A stretch of DNA of 64,000 nucleotides from Morchella semilibera. Taxonomy: Eukaryota; Ascomycota; Pezizomycetes; Pezizales; Morchellaceae. Position 1 is the stretch's first letter. Every line of letters starts with the position of its first letter. Positions 1-10,701 of the stretch are shown in pieces. A program made the translations under genes and the position numbers. A model generated the notes under the pieces. That model searched no databases. It was not told the DNA's origin and saw only the letters and a list, made by a program, of their open reading frames with translations. The stretch is from contig CM018607.1 of NCBI GenBank assembly GCA_009192285.1, positions 1,301,736-1,365,735 of the forward strand, given 5' to 3'.

Positions 1-153
1 ATAATGATTGATATCCGCCCCCCCACATCCCCCCCCACATCCCATCCCCATCTCCATCCACCCCCACCATAGATCTTTTTTTATCTCTGTGAATCTCCCA
101 TCAAACCAACCTTCCCCGCCACCCCTACCCATTCAGTACCCTTAAAACACACA

Positions 154-968
154 ATGCCATATTCACATATCACCCGCGCCCTCGTCGCTAGTCTACGGCG
201 CACCACCGTCATCACAACTAACACCACCGCTACCCCAGTACTGCGATCGCTGCGACAAACGATAGCAGCGCAGAGAGCGTTCACGACGGCGCAGCAAAGA
301 TGGCACGGTCACATCACACCACCGAAGAAGGGTGAGGAGTACGTGGTTCACCTCACTCACTCACTCTCTCTTTCTCTCTTTAAAACCACCACGGGAATTT
401 GAGGGAAATATGTAGATTAGGTTGGTGGACAAACGGGCTAATACCATGGGGCGGGGAATTACAGGCTGCACGTAACATTCATAGACAAGGACGGCGGAGA
501 GCACACATACGAGGTTGCTGCGGGCGACAACTTGCTCGACATTGCGCAGGACAACGATCTTGAGATGGAGGGTATGTTCATGCCCTTCTCGCTCCTACAA
601 ATGGTGCTACTTTGCGATTGGAAAGTTGGGGGACTAACCAGAGGATGGCTACGATGCAAACAGGGGCCTGTGGAGGATCTGCGGCGTGCTCGACGTGCCA
701 TGTGATTGTCGAGGACGACGCCATGTACGAGAAGCTTCCGGAGCCCGAGGACGACGAGAACGATATGCTGGATCTTGCGTTTGGGCTGACGGAGACGTAG
801 GGTCACCGCCTTGAATCTTCGGGAGTGTAGTGGGGTGCTAATTGGGCGTGTGTGGATAGGTCGAGATTAGGGTGCCAGGTGCATATGAGTAAGGAGATTG
901 ACGGTATCGTGGTGCGGTTACCATCAATGACGAGGAACCTTCAGAGTAGCGATTTCTCAAAGAAGTAA
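154..968 (+). CDS. YAH1: Mitochondrial [2Fe-2S] ferredoxin (adrenodoxin type)
   Basis: Matrix ferredoxin that passes electrons from ferredoxin reductase to Fe-S cluster assembly and to heme A and ubiquinone synthesis. Proposed exons are 154-338, 465-571, 664-796 and 860-968, giving 177 residues. The N-terminus is rich in Arg, Ser and Thr with few acids, as in a matrix targeting peptide. The cluster ligands are Cys100, Cys106 and Cys109 (C-x5-C-x2-C in [12 protein letters not shown]) and Cys147 in TSRLGC. The fourth Cys is reached only by splicing the 63-nt intron 797-859; unspliced, the frame stops right after LAFGLTET. The family tail (SRLGCQ, then MSKEIDGI) follows in the last exon. The gene is tail to tail with RRP15. 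Family assignment is secure; exon edges are inferred from homology. Confidence 0.93.
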
Positions 969-1268
969 ACGCCCGTTCGCCCGTTCGCCCCCCTTCCCCG
1001 CCGCAGCCATCTACAGCCTTTCCCCAAATATCCGATCTACGTAGTTGCACCCCCGGGACAAGAGGAACGGAAGTTTCATGCGCATCATGAAGTGTCACCC
1101 GGCCCGCGTAGAGAGGAATACAGGCAACTATTTATTAAAAAAGCTTTTTGTATTTTTCATTCCCTAGACTGTAAAAAGAAAAATCCCCAACTCCGCAATA
1201 TCGATAAACTTTTTTTTGCAAGCCATTACTATAATATACTGCTATTTATGGACATAAGTTGTTGGCCT
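969..1268. other. Convergent 3' spacer between YAH1 and RRP15
   Basis: Three hundred bases between two stop codons on opposite strands. It holds an A/T-rich tract around 1130-1230 suited to poly(A) signals of both genes. No gene, repeat or RNA was seen. Confidence 0.5.
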
Positions 1269-2178
1269 CTATTTCGTTTTCCCACCTGCTTGAATCAAGC
1301 TTAGGAAGCCCTGTTTTGACATCTCCGTAACTAAAAGGAAAATCTATTAGCTTGTACTCCAGGATAGATCAATTGAAGCTCTTACCTTTCTCTTCCCTCT
1401 TTGTCATTCCTACTACTCCCTTCTGCCTCATCAACTTCTGCGCTTCCTCGGCCTTGACCTGCGCCGCTCTCACTGCATTGAATAGCTTAACCACACCTAC
1501 CGCACACCTCTCTGTCAGTCTATCTCTCCTCCAATCCCTCAAGCAGAGTGCACAAATACCTCTCTGCGCCGTCTTTCTCAACTTCCTCTCATGCTCCAAC
1601 GCCTTCCTGGCCGCCTCGTCGTCATCCTTCGGGATAACCTCCTTGACCCTCCCCTTCTCCAGCTCCTTCCTCTTCTCTTCCCGCAGTACCCTGCGCGCCT
1701 TGGCCTCCAGCTTCGACTCGTCAATGTTCTCCTGGAACTTCTTTGCGCGCACCAGCACAGGGTCCTTCCGCGCCGTCGTCGTCAGGTGCGACGACAGGAT
1801 CTTTGACATTGTGTCTGCAAACACCGCCGGGTCGTTGCGTTTCCTCTTTTTCCCGGCGCCCGCATTCTGTGCTGCCAGGATATCGTCAATGTCGTCGTCA
1901 TCTCCCTCCTCCTCCTCCTCCTCTTCCTCATCACCGGTGACCTCCTCGTCTTCCCCCCCGGAGGATTGGCCGTCAGTTTCCTTCTTCTTGTTGCCGTCGT
2001 CGTCGTCGGAGCCGGCTTGGAACTCGTCGGCCGAGTCGGAGGCGGCGTCGAGGTCGAATTCGTCCTCGAGGGCTACGCCGGCGTCGTCATCGTCAGAGTC
2101 TGAGGAGTTGGCATCGCGGTGCTCAATTGGGGGCGCTGGCTTGGTGGTTCGGGGCTTTTTGGAGCGTGGGGGGGCCAT
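1269..2178 (-). CDS. RRP15: Ribosomal RNA processing protein 15 (Rrp15 family)
   Basis: Nucleolar protein needed for maturation of the large ribosomal subunit. Proposed exons are complement of 1560-2178, 1386-1496 and 1269-1330, giving 263 residues. The first ~110 residues are low-complexity and very acidic (Asp/Glu/Ser runs); the Rrp15 domain follows, with the conserved core RKTAQRGVVKLFNAVRAAQ formed only after removal of a 63-nt intron (1497-1559). That intron has a length divisible by three and no stop, so the unspliced frame stays open. A second intron (1331-1385) leads to the usual C-terminal segment, with SKQGFLSLIQ. Without it the frame would end early in GKSFN. The family call is strong and the start is the only reasonable Met. 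Confidence 0.9.
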
Positions 2179-3808
2179 TGTTATTTTACTTTTTATTCTT
2201 TAATTTTTGATTTTAATTTCCTTTGCTGATTTGGATCTTTAATTTTTTTGAGATAGGAATTAACCCTAAGAAAAAAAAGTTTAGTACTGGGAGGTGTTAC
2301 CCGGCCGGTAAGCCGTGCAGAGCCGCAAAACTGTTGGTTGGCTACTAGCTGCAGTAGCCTGTCTGTCGAGTGCCTAGCCTTCATGCGATTGGTTGGGTTG
2401 GGTTGGTAGTTACTGTTCGGAGCCTTTGAATTTTGTTATGACGACTTACTCGTCATGATATTCCTTTGTCTTAGCAATGCTTCCTGCATAGCTTCTCGAG
2501 CTCTATCGGCTGTAATGGACGTCAGCTTGCGAATTGAGCCCGGGATATGTATATACCGAAGCAACCCAGAGGCAACAGGTTAGACCAAGGAAAACTGTAC
2601 TAGATCCCCCGAGTAATTCTAGGCGCTGATATATATAGAGAGTGCATGAGTTTTGGTCGCTTTAGGCAGTTAACTACATGTAGGGGTACCACCTTAATAG
2701 AGGTGCTGCATGAACCCCTCGAGTGATTCCCTGTGAAGCGAACACAGGGAAAGATATAAAAACGGGTGGGGGGATATTTTCGGTGAATTGAGATGCCATA
2801 GGCCGATTAGAGAGACAGGAGGTTATATTTGAAACATTTGGCCCACCAGCTGGTGGTAAGAGTCTTGAGTTGCGGTCCTTAGCACCTACTTATATACATG
2901 TAGGCCTGCTAGGATCGAGGACATTGATAGGTCCCGAGTAGCAGGTATTCCGGCTACCAGTCACCATCACTAATATATAATATGCATATGTAAGGATAAC
3001 AAAAAGTCTGCTGGCATGTCTTCTTGTTTCTCTGGCTCCTGGGCTTTGTATACGATATAGTTGGGCCCGAAGATATGAAGGCCGGCCTCCGGTAAATCTA
3101 GGCCCATTGTTGATGGATAGGTATAGAATCGAATTGGCTATAAAGAGAGGAAGGAGGGTGGATTATTGGGGCCGAATGTTATCGAAGTGTGTTGCTAACA
3201 TCTCCGGGGGTAAGAAGCACGATGTTCTTAGCTGAAAACCATGCGTAGCCTTTAAAGTTTGTGTCCGTTTTCTTTTTTTATTATCTATTTAGAAGGATGC
3301 ACGCCATCGCTTGAACTGAAGCGACTGATGTCCACAGCTATACTAGAGCCATTGTTAAATTTATTTCAATTTTCGTCTTCAAATCCCAACGTACTGGTGT
3401 CCTTCTACATAGTAACTAGAACGGTTCCACACCGGTTACATCAGGACTGATATAGGCTTTCACAACCCCACGTAGTAAAGCTTAAAATTTAACTCGGAAT
3501 TCGGATTTCAGAATTCATCAATATTCCCCGGCTACTAGAATGTTGGACAAGGGTTGCCAAGTTTGTGGGGAAGACGCGATCCCATGCAAAACTTACCCGG
3601 CCTGCGCGTGCACTCGCCCCTTCCGTGTTGAGGGGCACGCCAATCTTCAACTTCACTGTATAATCTCAGCGTCGCCAACCACCAGCAAAACTCCACCTCG
3701 CGCCTCGCACCGCCCTATCCTGTCGCACTTGCTAGCGGTTTGTCCATATACGCGGATCGTTTTTCTTGTAACACCACCTCTAATCCCTAAACTCGCCTTA
3801 CCGCCAAC
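2179..3808. other. Intergenic region before LEA1
   Basis: No supported gene. It contains two TACATGTA palindromes (near 2675 and 2896), one copy of the CGAGTGAT-N6-TGA motif (2720-2736), and the upstream regions of RRP15 and LEA1. The open frames here are short and resemble no family I know. Confidence 0.5.
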
Positions 3809-4785
3809 ATGAGATTGACGACTGAGCTTCTCGCGAACGCCCCGAGCTATCTCAACCCATTGAATGACCGTGAGCTTGATCTACGAGGTGCGTAATCCAA
3901 AGAGCAGATACTACATTTTTGATCTATGAGCTATATTGAACAAATCCTTTCCCTTTTCGGTGGAATATACAAATCAGGCCATAAAATACCAGCGATTGAA
4001 AACTTGGGTGTCGCGGGAGTAAGCAAGCTCCCTTTCCTTCGGAATGTCTATAGGACTGGTGGTTGACCAAATGAAAACAGCCACAAGACGCAATTGATTT
4101 CACCGACAATGACATCCAGCAGCTCGGTAACTTTCCGCTCTCGGAGCGCCTCAAGACTCTCCTGCTTGCTAGGAATCGCATATCCACGATTCAGCCAACT
4201 TTGGCCAATTCTATACCCAACCTACAAGTATTGGCTCTCGCGGTCAACAACATCTCAGAGTTGTCGGATCTAGACCCGTTGGCGAAGTTTCAACGCCTTA
4301 CGCACTTATCGTTGTTGGATAATCCTGTTACCAGGAAAGAGGTGCGTTAGACATCATGGCTGAGAGGAAGAAGGGGGAGCTCATGCGGTGCGGCTTAGAA
4401 CTACCGGTATTGGGTTATCTGGCGTTGTCCAAGCGTTCGTTTCTTGGACTACCAGAAGGTCAAAGATGTTGAGCGGAAACGCGCGGTTGATCTTTTTGGA
4501 ACTGAGCAAGAGCCATCCCCTCTTGCAGCTAAGGTATCTGTTTTCTCCCCACTCCAATACCTCCTACTACCTTCTAACTATCCTCAGATCATGGGAATTA
4601 AATCCAAGACATTCGACGTTGGCGAACCCCTCAACGGCGGCAAGAAGGAGACCGTCGTTCGTCTAACGGCTGAAGAGAAGAGGAACATCGAGGCTAGGAT
4701 CAAGGCTGCCAAGAGTCTTGATGAGATTGCGAGATTGGAAAGAGAGCTGAGAGAGGGCCCTGTGGGGGAGCATATGGAGCAGTAG
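3809..4785 (+). CDS. LEA1: U2 small nuclear ribonucleoprotein A' (leucine-rich repeat protein)
   Basis: Core protein of the U2 snRNP; with U2 B'' it binds stem-loop IV of U2 snRNA in the spliceosome. Proposed exons are 3809-3887, 3978-4018, 4081-4341, 4399-4533 and 4588-4785, giving 237 residues. The start MRLTTELLANAPSYLNPL and the family signature RELDLRGHKIPAIENLG are split over exons 1 and 2 (exon 2 is only 41 nt). LRRs follow (DAIDFTDNDIQQL, LKTLLLARNRI, LQVLALAVNNI, LTHLSLLDNP), then the LRR cap NYRYWVIWRCPSVRFLDYQKV. The C-terminus is charged and probably helical. Length is typical of the family. Phase is kept at all four junctions. Confidence 0.93.
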
Positions 4786-5335
4786 CTATATGTAGCTATC
4801 GACCAGTCCCTTCCAGTATTTTTTTACCAAATTGCATACAAAGTGTATAAAAGCTCTGTTGTCTCTAAACCCCCAAAATAATTCCAATCTCTTTCCGTCA
4901 ACTTTGCATATCTGTACCAAGGTTGTACAAAGAACCATCCCATCTAATTGTTGCGCGAGGGAATCGTGGGCAAAGCTAGAGTTTCTTTCTTTTAAAAGTT
5001 AAAGGTATGTACGCTAATTGCCACGGTGCCATGGTCACCAATATCAAAGCCCCATGTACACACAACCGAGTGTGATAGGCCAGGCAGACTTCAGCTTCGA
5101 GACCCTTTATCGTGATTAGCGCATTTTCAGGCCTTTGAAATATCATACTAAAGGTTCAGTCATTCACGAAGGAGTAATCTAGAGTTCTGGATTCATACGT
5201 GTATTGAAGCAGTGCGACTACAAACTACATGTATATCTACTCACATAATTGTAGGCTACCTAGAGTTGTACAACTCTTGACCTGATACACTTGGGCAAAA
5301 ACTCACCCCACCTTTTTACAGCAGGTACATGTACT

Positions 5336-5686
5336 CAGGGTGTAAAGTGATGCACATTTGATAATTTATCAACCACCAGAGGGTTACATACTACATGCGA
5401 TTATTTCCAGGTTAATATGAGCGTTGAGATGCATATTGTGACCAAAAACCAAAAAAAGGAGTCTGTTATCAATTCTTTTCTGTGGCCTTTACCACTCATT
5501 TTTACTACCTTGAAGTGACCTCTTCCCTATAAAGCAAAAATTTAGTGTCCAGACATCTCTAGATACATTCCAGGCAATAATAGAGGGAATATATACTCGA
5601 AACTCCACCTAGAAAGTATTTTGAGTTGGTGTATTTGGGTGTATTTAAGTGCTAAGCCAAAATGTGCATCACTTTCCAACACCCTG
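5336..5686. mobile_element. MITE-like element with ~25 bp terminal inverted repeats
   Basis: The left end starts CAGGGTGTAAAGTGATGCAC and continues through ATTT (5336-5359). The right end (5660-5686) is its reverse complement, apart from three extra bases after CAGGGTGT. The interior of about 300 bp is A/T-rich and has no coding capacity, so any movement would have depended on a transposase elsewhere. Both ends are flanked by TAC, though a clean TA duplication is not visible because the left flank reads TACT. The size and the CAGGGTG start recall Tc1/mariner-like MITEs; the family is inferred. Confidence 0.6.
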
Positions 5687-5726
5687 TACAGCCGGTCCCA
5701 TAATAATTTTCGCGCGCGTGCATGGC

Positions 5727-5760
5727 AACGAACGAACGAACCAACGAACCAACGAACGAA
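5727..5760. repeat. ACGA/ACCA tetranucleotide microsatellite
   Basis: About eight units of AACG interleaved with AACC, directly after the MITE-like element. Simple repeat with no other visible role. Confidence 0.8.
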
Positions 5761-8700
5761 GCAAGAAGAGACTATATAGAGCTAGGTGATAAATATCATG
5801 AAGGGTTACAATAGCTCTCCTCCTATCCTCACTCCTATAACTTTGATTCTGGGATTTGTGGTCATCGTGGGGTTGCGGGGTCATGGTTCGTGGTGGTTCG
5901 TGGTTTGGGTTCGTTGTTGCAGCGCGACATCCGGGAGATTATGGGACACTTAATCATCAACTATCACTCACACTGCTACCCACGATTATCAGTGCTCTGC
6001 CTATTATTTATTTATACTTCACGCATAGTGCTCTGCCTAGCTATAGCCGCACCTACTCCTAACATCACAAAACTAACGTCATTTAATCTCGCAGAGGCTC
6101 GGTCTCTGTCATAACAAGAGCCAACTAACCAACGCCCGCCCCCGCTCTAGATCTCGGCCATAGGATTTCTCGGCGTCATACGTTTTAAACTGCAATACAT
6201 GCTTGTGAAGTAGTTTGGGCGATATTTCACAAAGCATATGGTGCTCTAGTAATCATAAGAACGACCAGACTCGCATTCGTGCGCAATATGCCCATCCGTG
6301 TATTAATTTGGGAATTGTCCGTCGTAGCCCGGGTAGCAGTAGCAGTAGCTCTGGATGGCTGTATAGTTGAGTTCTTATGCTTAACCCACCGGTTGGATAC
6401 TAACCCCTGATCCCCTTGCGCAATTGCGGATGTGTTCCCGGTTGGGCGAGTGATATTATGTGATCAGTACAGTACCAAAAAGAGGGGTGGGATCACTACG
6501 GTATTCTCGTTGGTACGCTAGCATTGCGGTAAGCATACGGTATTTGTACAGTACTCTTCCTCTAATGCCGATTTAATTCATACTGTACTCTACGCGACTG
6601 TCAGTGTCTGTGGCAACCAACACTCCTAAGCGTGCAGCACCAATACAGCGCTCTTTCATCAGAACTACGCGCTGCTTCCGTCCACATACATATATCTCTA
6701 TCGGACCCTAACGGGCGGGCGGACGCGTAGGGCAGGCAGGCTTAGATTTTGCCCACCACTTTCCCGGGCTCTTCAATTTAACTACTCGACATAACAAATG
6801 CCTACCAACGTCGTATAAATTCCTAATCAGATGTAGGCTTGAGCCGCGATAACTCAAACGATGAATGCTGGTGTACTTGTTTTCTAGCTAACGAGCTTTT
6901 GTTCCGTTTTATTCTCCTTGTGTTTCCTTGCTTTAGATTTTTTCTTCGCCCCGCACGCCTGTTCCCTTTATCGGCTCGTTATTTCACAGGGTGAACGCGC
7001 TCGCCAAACCAACCAGTCTTTGACCCTGATCATGAAGGTTAATGATCGAAATGCAGAAGATGCAGTAGAAAATTTTGTTTGAAAAACTACCACACTTCCC
7101 CGAGGGCCTGCAACTGTCACAACATGGGAATAGATAGCTTGCCGGAAAGCTCAAGTAGAGAGCTGGCAGACTATTCTTTGAATATGGGGTTTTCTCCCCT
7201 CTTGGTGAGCCTGATGCCAACAAAGATTTCACTCGTTACCCCAGCCACAAGTGTCTAAGGTCCTAGTCTTGATGCGCATATCTACTTGCGGCGAGAATAG
7301 GTTTCCGCCAAGTTTGTGTGAGAAAACGCTGTTGCAAGACAGAAGTGGTGGCAGGGACTTATTCTCGAGGCAAGTAGATTCAGGCATGATATGACCGCTA
7401 GTTAGAAGGAACACCTACCGGCCTGATTGGCACCCATAAAGCTTTAGAGATAGAGTTTGCAAAGATGTATCTTATGGCTCTAGTCGGTTCTGGTGCCTAG
7501 AGATATACAAGGAACTAAAAGGCAAATTAATTGAGCGGTATCAGTTGACAAACATGGGATTAGAGTTGATATTAGGGTCCAGGTTAGCGGGGAGAATAAC
7601 TTAGTCAAGTAGGGTATATAGCTTTTATTTTAGGGGGCTTATCTATGTTCTATAACTTCTATCCTATAGTGCTATTATAAGCTCTAGATGTGAGCGAGTG
7701 ATCGTTCATGCTCGAAACATTGTTCTGTAAGAATATCCAAGCTTGACTATCAATAGATTGATGCCAGCTTGGCCTGTTAAATGCTGGGAGAAAAAACAAG
7801 ATGTCGAGCTCTATTGGTCTTGGTAGGCTAGGTATGCCGGAGAATATATACTAAGTCCAAGGACTGGAGCTTAGTAGTAAATTCCACTAGGCATAATGTG
7901 TCTAAGATATCAATGTGGTTTAGCGGAAAAGAGGATAAAGTGTTAACCTGTTAATTAGAAGTTGCGGTTCTGTTTGTCTCCGGGTTCTCTTCCTTTATTT
8001 GTTTTTTGTAATAAATAATATGCTTATGTATTGAATTAAATACAAATCAACTTGTTTAATTAGCAAGATCTTACACGTACAGTTACCGACTTAGTAACAT
8101 AACAATAGGATTTAATTATACCGAGTGACCGCTCGTGATCAGCCAAGGCTTATTGATTATTAATCATATGTTTGTAGCATTTAGGTATTTACATGTAGGA
8201 TGACGACCTGCGTGTAGATTAAACCTTCTAGCATTTGTTGTATATATGCAGGGTGCTTTTCAAATCTCGCTACCCAAAGTCACAGGAAGGTGCGGGTAAC
8301 CGACTCATAGGCTCTATGAGGAGATTTGTGATTATTAAAGTGCAGAAAGGAGATTATGGCAATATAAACCCCCAACCTACGAGCATCCCGAGGACTAAGC
8401 CAGGCAATATCACATTCACGCGCACTTTCCGTATCCACGACGCTTAGGGGAGCCAGGAAAGGGGGACTGGGCAGTACCGAAACTATTTACACAAGATATT
8501 GCCTGTATACCACGTTGTGCCCCATGTACACGTGCTTGAGGCAGGGCATCCGGGGCCTAAATACATATAGCTTGGTGTGTGGTACTGGCGTGCCTTGCAG
8601 AATTCAGGGGAAGTACAGAGTTGCTAAAGATGCAGTTTACCATTTCCGAGATGTCCATCTCTGTACTGTGTTGACGGGGCTGGTATGTGCACAAACAAGA

Positions 8701-9040
8701 GTCTCGGCGGACGGTCGCATAGGCATACACTTCAATGAGTAGCTGATCATTGGTACCGGAGACCCCCAAAAACCACAGATGGGTGCGTGATCTCGATTTA
8801 TTTACGCATTGACCATGCATGAGGGGATCTTCAGAAAGTATGCAATTGGACGAGCTTTCTAAATCCCTTTTGGTTTCATCCATTGGGAAAGTAGGGGTTT
8901 ACGCTAACACAAGTCCTTAGCTGTAATTAAGACAATTAGGACTATAAGCCTTTTATTTGGATTCATGATGGTTTCAAAATACATATCCTAACGCCGTTCC
9001 AACATTCTAAAATTACATTACAGGCTCATCTGAGCCAGCA

Positions 9041-9612
9041 TTAGTCTCCACCATCCATTTCGGCCACAGGATTTGCGTGTATGGTGACACTCTGAATTTT
9101 GGTGACTTTTTTCGGCCTTCCCTTCTTGTCGACCTCCAAAGCTTCCAACTTATCCAGCGTATCTAGCCCATCAATGACCTACCCACATGTGAAACCCGGT
9201 CAGCCTTACTATTACTCGATTCAATCAGGGATTTTCTGCGAATGATTACCTTTCCGAAGACAGTGTTTAACCCATCCAGGTGTGTATGGGTCCCATATGT
9301 AATAAAAAACTGGCTCTGGTTCGTTCCCGGGCCCGAGTTTGCCATGCTCACAACGCCCCTCGCATTGTGTCTCAACGCCGGCCTAATCTCATCCTCAAAC
9401 TTCTCCCCCCAGATGCTCTTACCGCCCTTCCCATTACCTAGCTCGCCGTCTCCGGTCTGTACCATGAAGGTCTTGATACTGCGATGGAAGGGACAGTCAT
9501 TGTAGTAGCCGGACGCGCATAGTGCTAGGAAGTTCTCGGCTGTTTTTGGTACCGCCTCACAGAAGATCTCTATCTTAAGAGGGCCTAGATCCGTGTGAAG
9601 TGTCACAGACAT
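9041..9612 (-). CDS. Peptidyl-prolyl cis-trans isomerase, cyclophilin PPIL3/Cyp10 type
   Basis: Single-domain cyclophilin that isomerises proline peptide bonds; the human homologue PPIL3 is a spliceosome-associated protein. Exons are complement of 9250-9612 and 9041-9178 (intron 71 nt), giving 166 residues. The start MSVTLHTDLGPLKIEIFCE matches the family start exactly, so the open frame upstream of it is not used. Catalytic-site segments are visible: FHRSIKTFMVQTGD (Arg of FHR), SQFFITYG, and HLDGLNTVFGKVIDGL. A His stands where cyclophilin A has the cyclosporin-contacting Trp, as is usual in PPIL3. The second exon ends in IHANPVAEMDGGD. A copy of the CGAGTGAT motif lies about 140 bp upstream of the start codon (9749-9756). 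Confidence 0.94.
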
Positions 9613-10701
9613 GATTGTAGTATCTATCGGGCCAATACGGGAGTGGTTATTCGCGTGGTTGACTCTAGTAATGTTGGTGGACGTGTTGTTGTCGCGGTAG
9701 AGCCTCACTTTATCTTAGCGTGAAGACAACCAGTCAAATGCACAAACTATCACTCGGATGCCGGCGCTGTTAATTAATGTTAATTCAATATAAATTTTGA
9801 CGGTCACGAGTATATACTCATAGACTCTGATGAGTAATTTGGATTTTTGATCAGGTAGGTCGATAATTTTTATTCCCTAGTTAGATCAACGTATCTAGTG
9901 AAGACCTTGCTGTAGACTCGACTAGAGTTACCACATGGTGATGCACAAAAAGAGAAATAAAGACAAAATAAAGACCCCCGTACTTCCTATAGGAATTTCT
10001 AATGCCCAGTTTCACACGCACAAACCCAATGTAATTTACCCAAGCACCTCTCGCACAATCAAACCAGCCGACCCACATCCCAAACCGTCAAGACCCCAGA
10101 CCATAACTATCCCAACCAAGCCCGCGTGATATTATGAGAGAAGGGTTTTAGAAGAGAAAAATAGAAAGAAAACATTTTGAATCAGGCACGGTAATGCGAT
10201 GTGAACCGACGAAGGAATAGAGCGGTTAACCCCAGTCATCGTGCCCCCCTATGGGGTCAAATAAGGAATAAGAAAGAAGGCAATATGTTTCTGAGAAGGA
10301 GCGAAGAAAAAGAGATAACAGTCTTGTACGAAACGAGATATATAGCAGCGCATAGGACAAGGAAAGCAACAACTCAAGAATATCTTTGACCTGAGAAAAG
10401 TAGTTTACGGGGTATAAAACAAGTTACATGAAAGACGCAAGAAAAGTCGGCAAATAAGGTCCGAAAATGAGTGACACAGAATGAAAATTGCTCACTGAGG
10501 TTTCAAAAAAAAAAAAAAAAAAAGACAACAAAAGGGAATAAAAAAAAGAAAAAAGCCAGCCAAACTCCGTGCCCGGAATATTTAACAGAACAAATGAATA
10601 AGGAAAAAAAGTGAAAAAATACCGTCATTAAGATTTGGCAACTCAAATTATCCCAACTCACCACCACAAACGAGTTAAGATATCCTTGAATTACGAGTGC
10701 G
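9613..10701. other. Spacer between two minus-strand genes
   Basis: Holds the promoter of the PPIL3-type gene and the 3' region of the SH3 gene. The 3' part (about 10500-10620) is strongly A-rich on the plus strand, including a run of about 18 A from 10505. No coding sequence was found. Confidence 0.5.

Larger units (their letters stand above)
4786..9040. other. Gene-poor 4.3 kb intergenic region
   Basis: No gene is supported; open frames are short, partly start at non-ATG codons, and show no family resemblance. It holds one inverted-repeat element (5336-5686), an ACGA/ACCA microsatellite (5727-5760), three TACATGTA palindromes (near 5227, 5325 and 8191), and four copies of the CGAGTGAT-N6-TGA motif (5963, 6447, 7695 and 8122). 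Confidence 0.5.

Noticed and set aside
1352-2203. Plus-strand 283-codon frame rich in Ser and Leu
   Set aside because: It is the antisense shadow of the acidic RRP15 N-terminus.
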